DNA of 64,000 bases, from the NCBI GenBank assembly GCA_023634235.1, contig JAMKCF010000002.1, positions 16,673,091-16,737,090 on the forward strand, given 5' to 3'. The position numbers and the translations under genes were made by a program. Below, piece after piece: positions 59,901-64,000 of the stretch (positions within the stretch are counted from its first letter, which is position 1; every line of letters starts with the position of its first letter). The stretch is from Pisaster brevispinus (taxonomy: Eukaryota > Echinodermata > Asteroidea > Forcipulatida > Asteriidae). The notes beneath the pieces were generated by a model. It worked only from the letters and a program-made list of their open reading frames with translations. It searched no databases and was not told where the DNA came from.

Positions 59901-61719
59901 GTGACGATGATGTTGATGATGAAATAACCGAGATGAAGGAAGAAGTTCAGAAAGAATCCTCCACACAAAAGGTGAGACACAGACAAGCGTACGTGACTCA
60001 CAGGTGTTGAGTTATTAACCAAGTTGATGCCTGAGATTCAACACAAAAAGTGAAGCATAAATTGGTGATCAAACAGAACAAACTTTTCAAACCTTCCTCT
60101 TCTATTTCTGTCTAGCTTCAGTTATGTTCTAGGTTTGCTGTGAATCGCTTTGATCTTGCTCAAGGGCTATATTAATTATTGTTATTGTTATTATTGTTAT
60201 GATCAAGGTAGTTTCTTGGTTAATGTTTCCGTTTTGTTTTTTTCTAGTTTACCAAACCGGTTTTTTTTTGTTGACTTTCAGTTGTTTCAAGGTTTTAACA
60301 GGTGCATTGAGAATGTTCCTAATTCTTTATATTCATAAGCTAGGATCCACAGTTTTTTAATTGAATCTCGATATTCGCGGCTTTGTTAACGGATAGAAAT
60401 GGAATTTTTCCTAATCCCTGTTCCTCCTTGCTTATTAAGGTTGGCATGTGGTCAGTTCTCACATTGAAAGATAAAACCTGGAAGATGCCTCTACTTATTA
60501 GTGTTATGCTTCACGCTGGACAACAGCTTTCTGGAATCAACGCCGTAAGTTTATCTTTTATGAGACTTAATCACGAATGTTCTATAATCTCAAGGCGCGC
60601 TCTCTCCAATGCCTTGTCTACGGAGGGCGCGCGCGCATGCTACTGGGTGAGAGTTCAAAATTCTTTGCAAGGGCACAGTCCCTTTAAAAGTGTACTGGTA
60701 AAGGCAAAATATAACACATGGATTGGGTAGTTGTGCATGCGAGTTTGTAAAACTAAAACATTGTGGAAAATTGCCTCGCAATACCAGAGAAGTGAAATGT
60801 TTTGTGACTCCTACACAAATTATTACCTCAATTTGTCTCATTCACTACTTTTACTAATGCTGTTGATGATTACACCTGCTTCTGTATTTCTCAAACAGGT
60901 GATGTTCTACGTCACCATAATCTTCGAACAAACAGGAATGTCCGCAGAGGAGGTATCCTACGCCACAATCGGAGTTGGAGGCATCAACGTTCTGATGACA
61001 ATTGTTTCCGTGAGCACAACTTTCAAAGTTTTTAAGCCGGGAAAACTAGCTAGACCGTAGTAGGGGGGCTCAGTGATATGGCTACTTCTACCAGGTTTGG
61101 ATACCAGGAGTCGGGGTCTGTATAATGGTATCAGAGCGCATTACACTATTCACAGGACCCTAAATATGGAGTATGCAGCACCAGCAGCCAAATGGAAGTG
61201 CAGGTTGCTAATTGTTCACATGATTCACAATCTGTAGCCTTGCTGGTACCCATTTACTCATGGGTGATGAGAAGCAGTTATAGTCAAGTGTCTTGCTCAA
61301 GGACACGAGTGTATTGACCGGGATTCAAACCCACACTCTGATAGCTTAGCCATCAGAGTCTGATCACTAAACCACGTGGCCATGAAACACACAAACGTGC
61401 GTGCAAGGCCTCCAGGAATTATAAATCAGATGGTACCTCTCAAATAAATAAGAACAGCCACATTGGGGTCATCCAAATTTAAAAGGTGTTTAACAGAAAT
61501 ACAAACTGGGCAGACAAAATCCTGTAAAACCACACACAAGGAACAAGAAAACACCAGTCATTAAATCAGAATCTGCAGCAATGTTGATGGTTTTTTATTT
61601 CTTCCTGTCATGTCAAGGTGTTCATTGTTGAACGTGTGGGACGTCGCATCTTGCTGCTCTACCCCTTTGGATTGATGGTTCTCTTCACTGGGTTACTGAC
61701 AGTATCCCTCAATCTTCAG
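50938..61719 (+). CDS. facilitative hexose transporter, SLC2A/GLUT class I/II (5' part, 10 exons)
   Basis: Joined exons give 375 residues (long form). Seen in order: TM1 with [13 protein letters not shown]; an outer loop with two N-glycosylation sequons (N57, N69); GRKGALL between TM2 and TM3; TM4 with [22 protein letters not shown] and [21 protein letters not shown] after TM6 (221-228); a charged central loop; QQLSGINA in TM7 (297-304); and ERVGRR between TM8 and TM9 (346-351). These are hallmark sugar-porter motifs of the major facilitator superfamily; the closest human relatives are GLUT1-5. The QLS triplet in TM7 is usual in class I glucose carriers and also occurs in GLUT5, so substrate cannot be fixed. 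TM9 onward to the C-terminus is missing and should lie beyond 64000. All introns are GT-AG with consistent phase. No convincing further exon was seen from 61720 to 64000. Confidence 0.93.
51830..52555. repeat. 46-bp minisatellite with hairpin core, about 16 copies
   Basis: Units share cccaccaacatggagcaata and gctccataatccctcgaact; the core tggagc-aata-gctcca is an inverted repeat. Variants (catgaactctcgatccc, ccctcgatccctcaatcc) alternate at the right end, giving a higher-order pattern. It lies between transporter exons 1a and 1b and is open for 238 codons on the - strand, a spurious frame. Confidence 0.95.
53060..53248 (+). CDS. small unrecognised open frame (62 codons)
   Basis: [14 protein letters not shown]... 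or, from an internal ATG at 53102, [20 protein letters not shown] to SFEHDN. Its composition looks protein-like (charged, balanced) compared with neighbouring frames. No family recognised; it stops before any donor that would join it to the transporter. Confidence 0.2.
   Translation: MEVSTSNVNITYIKMASSENDPYSKARMNKTEVLYLCLEQINAPFPEELSDLQNEHSFEHDN
53956..54102 (+). CDS. transporter exon 1b/2 with TM1
   Basis: Reads from ATG (53956, [15 protein letters not shown]) straight into [14 protein letters not shown] and TM1, ending at donor GTAAGT. The bases just before 54001 (GATTTACAG) also make a usable acceptor, so this is either a first exon with its own start or an internal exon (54001-54102) spliced to exon 1a. 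Both are in phase 0. Confidence 0.85.
55548..56045. repeat. dispersed repeat of about 500 bp, copy 1
   Basis: Alignable to 62964-63445 in the same orientation: accattgtgacaaccattta, ctgcaaaaagcaatgcattt, tgacacgcaggaccatgctt and the GTAGGTGTAC-type end are shared. It lies in a transporter intron. Family unknown; no protein. Confidence 0.85.
56640..56810 (+). repeat. tRNA-related SINE fragment
   Basis: GCGGTGGTTGTAGGCTCGAA with a B-box-like GGCTCGAATCC (56678-56688), followed by a tail containing 'tataaagtgcttttaag'. A box unclear. Confidence 0.4.
56917..57077 (+). CDS. transporter exon, outer loop and TM2
   Basis: Acceptor TTCTTGTTGACAG, donor GTAAGG. It encodes [14 protein letters not shown] to SNILG plus AG of Arg. 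It carries two N-glycosylation sequons (NQS, NDT). Confidence 0.92.
57738..57868 (+). CDS. transporter exon, TM3-TM4
   Basis: Acceptor TTGTTGTAG, donor GTGAGT. It completes the GRK motif ([11 protein letters not shown]) and encodes TM3 to LVIGFMV. Its last seven bases and its donor are copied in the 293-bp tandem duplication that starts at 57862. Confidence 0.93.
57862..58447. repeat. apparently exact 293-bp tandem duplication over a splice donor
   Basis: Copy 1 is 57862-58154, copy 2 is 58155-58447; no difference was seen by eye. Each begins ATGGTTG|GTGAGT, so the last seven bases of the transporter exon and its donor are present twice. The identity implies a recent event or an assembly artefact. 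Confidence 0.9.
58546..58661 (+). CDS. transporter exon, TM5 region
   Basis: Acceptor ATTGACAG, donor GTAATC. It encodes [20 protein letters not shown] to GILIAQ, the most conserved sugar-porter stretch. Confidence 0.94.
59163..59322 (+). CDS. transporter exon, TM6 and PESPR motif
   Basis: Acceptor CACTTGTTGTAG, donor GTAAGC. It encodes [13 protein letters not shown] to EKCRA; contains PESPRWLL. Confidence 0.94.
59883..59971 (+). CDS. transporter exon, central cytosolic loop
   Basis: Acceptor TTTGTACTTTGAAG, donor GTGAGA. It encodes [20 protein letters not shown] to TQK, matching the LRG...D..EMxEE helix of GLUT loops. Confidence 0.9.
60125..60207. repeat. SINE-tail-like repeat with (TTA/TTG)n
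   Basis: gctttgatcttgctcaaggg then ctatattaattattgttatt; the same 'ctatataaat(TTA)n' ending as 2200-2239. Confidence 0.5.
60440..60544 (+). CDS. transporter exon, TM7 with QLS motif
   Basis: Acceptor TTGCTTATTAAG, donor GTAAGT. It encodes [14 protein letters not shown] to QQLSGINA. Confidence 0.92.
60899..61009 (+). CDS. transporter exon, TM8
   Basis: Acceptor TTTCTCAAACAG, donor GTGAGC. It encodes [15 protein letters not shown] to LMTIVS; 37 codons, phase 0. Confidence 0.92.
61200..61384 (-). repeat. tRNA-derived SINE
   Basis: On the - strand: GGCCACGTGGTTTAGTGATC (A box), then GGGTTTGAATCCC (B box), then CCTTGAGCAAGACACTTGAC and a CTTCTCATCACCCATGAGTA tail. This order is typical of tRNA-type SINEs of marine animals. 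It lies in the transporter intron 61010-61617. Confidence 0.7.
61618..61719 (+). CDS. transporter exon, GRR motif and TM9 (last in window)
   Basis: Acceptor CTGTCATGTCAAG, donor GTTAGT. It encodes [14 protein letters not shown] to VSLNLQ; 34 codons, phase 0. The TM10-12 exons were looked for downstream and not found before 64000. Confidence 0.92.
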
Positions 61720-62380
61720 GTTAGTTTCTATAAATCTTTCAAAAGTAGCAAGGTGGCTTCTTGATTTTAAATACCATCTCTGAACTTCAAGGGTTATTTA
61801 TACACTAGACCCTAAATCTTGACTTTCATAGTCTCTGTCAACTGGACAAACTAGAGGTTTGGACACAACCAGTATGTCTGTTTACCCTGGAATGTAAAGG
61901 ACCATCTCTAAAAACATCCTAAAACCTGGAAATATCCTAGGCCTACCCTTTCTTAACACCTCAAAACTACAATATCCTTCAAAGTTGTACTGTTGACTGG
62001 GAACTACATGTATACGGAAAATACTATACAATCAAACTATACAAAAAATAATTACTAACAGAAACCTGATTTTGTTTTGGTCAAGAAAAACATCAACCAG
62101 GGAGTGTAACCCTGCATGGTCTGTTGTTTAAATTAAACAATAATTTCAGTGTCTCAGTGGACCTCATACCATGGTATCATCAAGGTGCAACCGTCAGAGT
62201 ACAAACAACCACGAAACATAAACCCCTTGCATATGACATCACACTCTTAAACAGCGCCCTCACTGAGGCAAAAGGAAGCAGATCATTGGACAGCAGCTGC
62301 TACTGGTGCTTAAAAATGTACGCATGTCCTTAGCGTACCAGCAGCTTTGTGCATCATGCAAGGGGTCTATAAAAACATGC

Positions 62381-62557
62381 AATAGACCTTATGCACATGA
62401 CGTCACTTCAGTAGGGCGCCCTCCACTAGAGGTCAAAAGGAGGTTGTTCATTGGCCATTTCTGTGCACCGTGCGTACAAATCTGTGCGTTTTGATTGTTT
62501 CGTCATCGGTTTACCTCTAAGATGGCGGCTGGATGACGTCAATGCATAAGGTCTATT
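62381..62557. mobile_element. MITE, same family, copy B
   Basis: Terminal inverted repeats aatagaccttatgc... and ...gcataaggtctatt are perfect for about 14 bases, each followed inward by a TGACGTCA octamer. 177 bases, in the transporter region. No protein. Confidence 0.85.
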
Positions 62558-62963
62558 GTGTATGCACAGCACGCAGAGTGGGACAATTAGCCAAATGCCA
62601 AGGCTCTCATCATAAGCAAACCAATGGCTTTGATTCATGTTACTTGGGCATTCTTCGCTTACAGCTAGCACAGAAGTTTGGAGCTTACCCTGTAATTGAA
62701 TGGCGACTAAGCTCAGTCAGAATTCCATAGTAAGCAGAACCATGAAATTGCGGCTGGTTTGCAACTCTATAACATAGAGATCCAGGAACACTCTAGACTG
62801 GAGGCATCATATGAACAAGGTCTACACACCTTGCAGCATCTTGTCAGCAGAATACAAAAAAAAACATTACAGTTTACTCTACAAAAAATAACTATTATCA
62901 TGAATTGTCTTATGTAGATATTTACCACCTACATAGTTAAAGACAACAGTAATAAATCAATGG

Positions 62964-63445
62964 AAGTATCACACCATTGTGACAATCATTTACTGAGCCT
63001 CAGCTAATTTTTTTAATTTATTTATGCAGAACAATTATTAACAGGAGAATTGAGAATTGCTAAAAATTCTTGAAATCAGGAACTGATTTTGAATGTTCAG
63101 AAATAACTGCAAAAAGCAATGCATTTTGGCAAATCAGTGACTCAAGAGGTATCACACCTCCCGTGACATAATCATTTACTGGAGCCTGCTAAATTTGAAA
63201 ATGTTCAAAATTGACACGCAGGACCATGCTTTCCCGGGGAATTGAGAACTGTCATTTTTATTATACCTGTAGAACTAGAAAGGAATCGAGTAAATACATT
63301 TTATAAACAATTGAGACCGGCAACAACTAACAAGGAGGTGCTATGTAACAACATGAACAAAATTATAAAGGTAGAAACCACGTACCAACCAAGCCTGGTG
63401 GTTGGGCTCTCTCCCTTCATGGTAGGTGTACATAGATTTATAATA
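62964..63445. repeat. dispersed repeat of about 500 bp, copy 2
   Basis: Partner of 55548-56045, downstream of the last transporter exon in the window. Confidence 0.85.
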
Positions 63446-63502
63446 TTGAACCCACAACCTTTGCCATTCTAGGACAGAAGTCTTACCACTAAACCAAAGA
63501 GC

Positions 63503-63640
63503 AGTGGCATAACCAGACATTTTCATTTGAGGAAGGGGGCAAGCCGCGGAAAACAAATAATTTGGGGAGAGGAGGGGGGGGGCCTATTTCATATATTGAA
63601 CCATTTAATTGTCATTTTTTAATCTCCTTTGGGGCATATG
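63503..63640. repeat. dispersed G-rich element, copy 3
   Basis: cagtggcataaccagacatt, a G-rich run and catatattgaaccatttaat, the same order as at 13498 and 32398. Confidence 0.55.
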
Positions 63641-64000
63641 TAGTATTTTGTATCAATACTTTCAGTGTTAATGCATTTCTCAAAAACATGACCACCTTTT
63701 GAAATGAGATTTCCACAGGTTAGTTTTATTGTTTATATCTACATTCATATTGGATTAAGACAGGCCTGATTTTGGTGTGGAGTGGGGCATCACATATTCC
63801 AGATATGTTGTAGGGCTCTTGTACAGTTACAGTATCATTTAAAACAAAAAGGTTTATAAAAATACTTGTTACTTTCTACTTTAGAAACTCTGAAAAGAAT
63901 ATTGTTAACATTTCTCTACTTGCATTGTCAAGCACCGACAAATTAATACTCTCTGCTTCAAAACTTTGTACAAATTACAGAAGTTTTGTCCTCAATTATC

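Larger units (their letters stand above)
61720..64000. other. transporter intron running off the window
   Basis: No exon with the expected TM10-12 motifs (PGPIPW, PETKG) was seen. It contains MITE copy B, a foldback relative (62575-62760), the 500-bp repeat and a G-rich dispersed element (63503-63640). Confidence 0.6.

Noticed and set aside
61281..61384. tRNA gene on the - strand
   Set aside because: A and B boxes are present but the stems do not pair properly and a SINE tail follows.
61886..61897. tggaatgtaaag, matching the first 12 bases of miR-1
   Set aside because: The match breaks after base 12 and no hairpin surrounds it.

Overview
The window is animal (metazoan) nuclear DNA: genes split into short exons with GT/AG introns, AT-rich long introns, many minisatellites and dozens of short palindromic or tRNA-derived repeats. 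Protein similarity and the repeat style suggest an invertebrate deuterostome, most likely an echinoderm such as a sea star. The species is an inference; nothing here proves it. No bacterial operon, CRISPR array, virus or intact transposase/reverse transcriptase gene was recognised.

Three genes can be supported exon by exon, with reading frames that agree across every splice junction. (1) The 3' part of NOC2L, a nucleolar ribosome-biogenesis factor, lies on the + strand (last eight exons, 2416-8615, 499 residues; the 5' exons are outside the window). (2) A complete coding region for a SAMD11-like nuclear protein lies on the - strand (ten coding exons, 19219 down to 11795, 586 residues). It has an acidic N-terminus, a SAND domain with the KDWK signature and a C-terminal SAM domain. 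(3) The 5' part of a class I/II facilitative hexose transporter (SLC2A/GLUT) lies on the + strand (50938-61719, about 375 residues in the window; the last exons lie beyond 64000). It has two alternative N-terminal coding exons.

NOC2L and SAMD11 are tail to tail, 3.2 kb apart. The same pair is convergent in the human genome, so this appears to be an ancient microsynteny. From 19.3 to 50.7 kb no coding gene was recognised. That region probably holds 5' non-coding exons and regulatory DNA for SAMD11 (leftwards) and for the transporter (rightwards). Candidate promoters and first exons lie near 33.4-33.8 kb (- strand) and 36.5-36.9 kb (+ strand).

Repeats are the other main theme. There are tandem arrays with units of 16, 16, 35, 22, 51, 47, about 50 and 46 bp. 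There is an 840-bp tandem duplication inside a NOC2L intron packed with TGACGTCA palindromes, an apparently exact 293-bp duplication that copies a splice donor of the transporter gene, and several families of inverted-repeat (MITE-like) and SINE-like elements present in two or more copies. Many of the TGACGTCA (CRE/ATF-type) octamers in the window lie inside such repeats.
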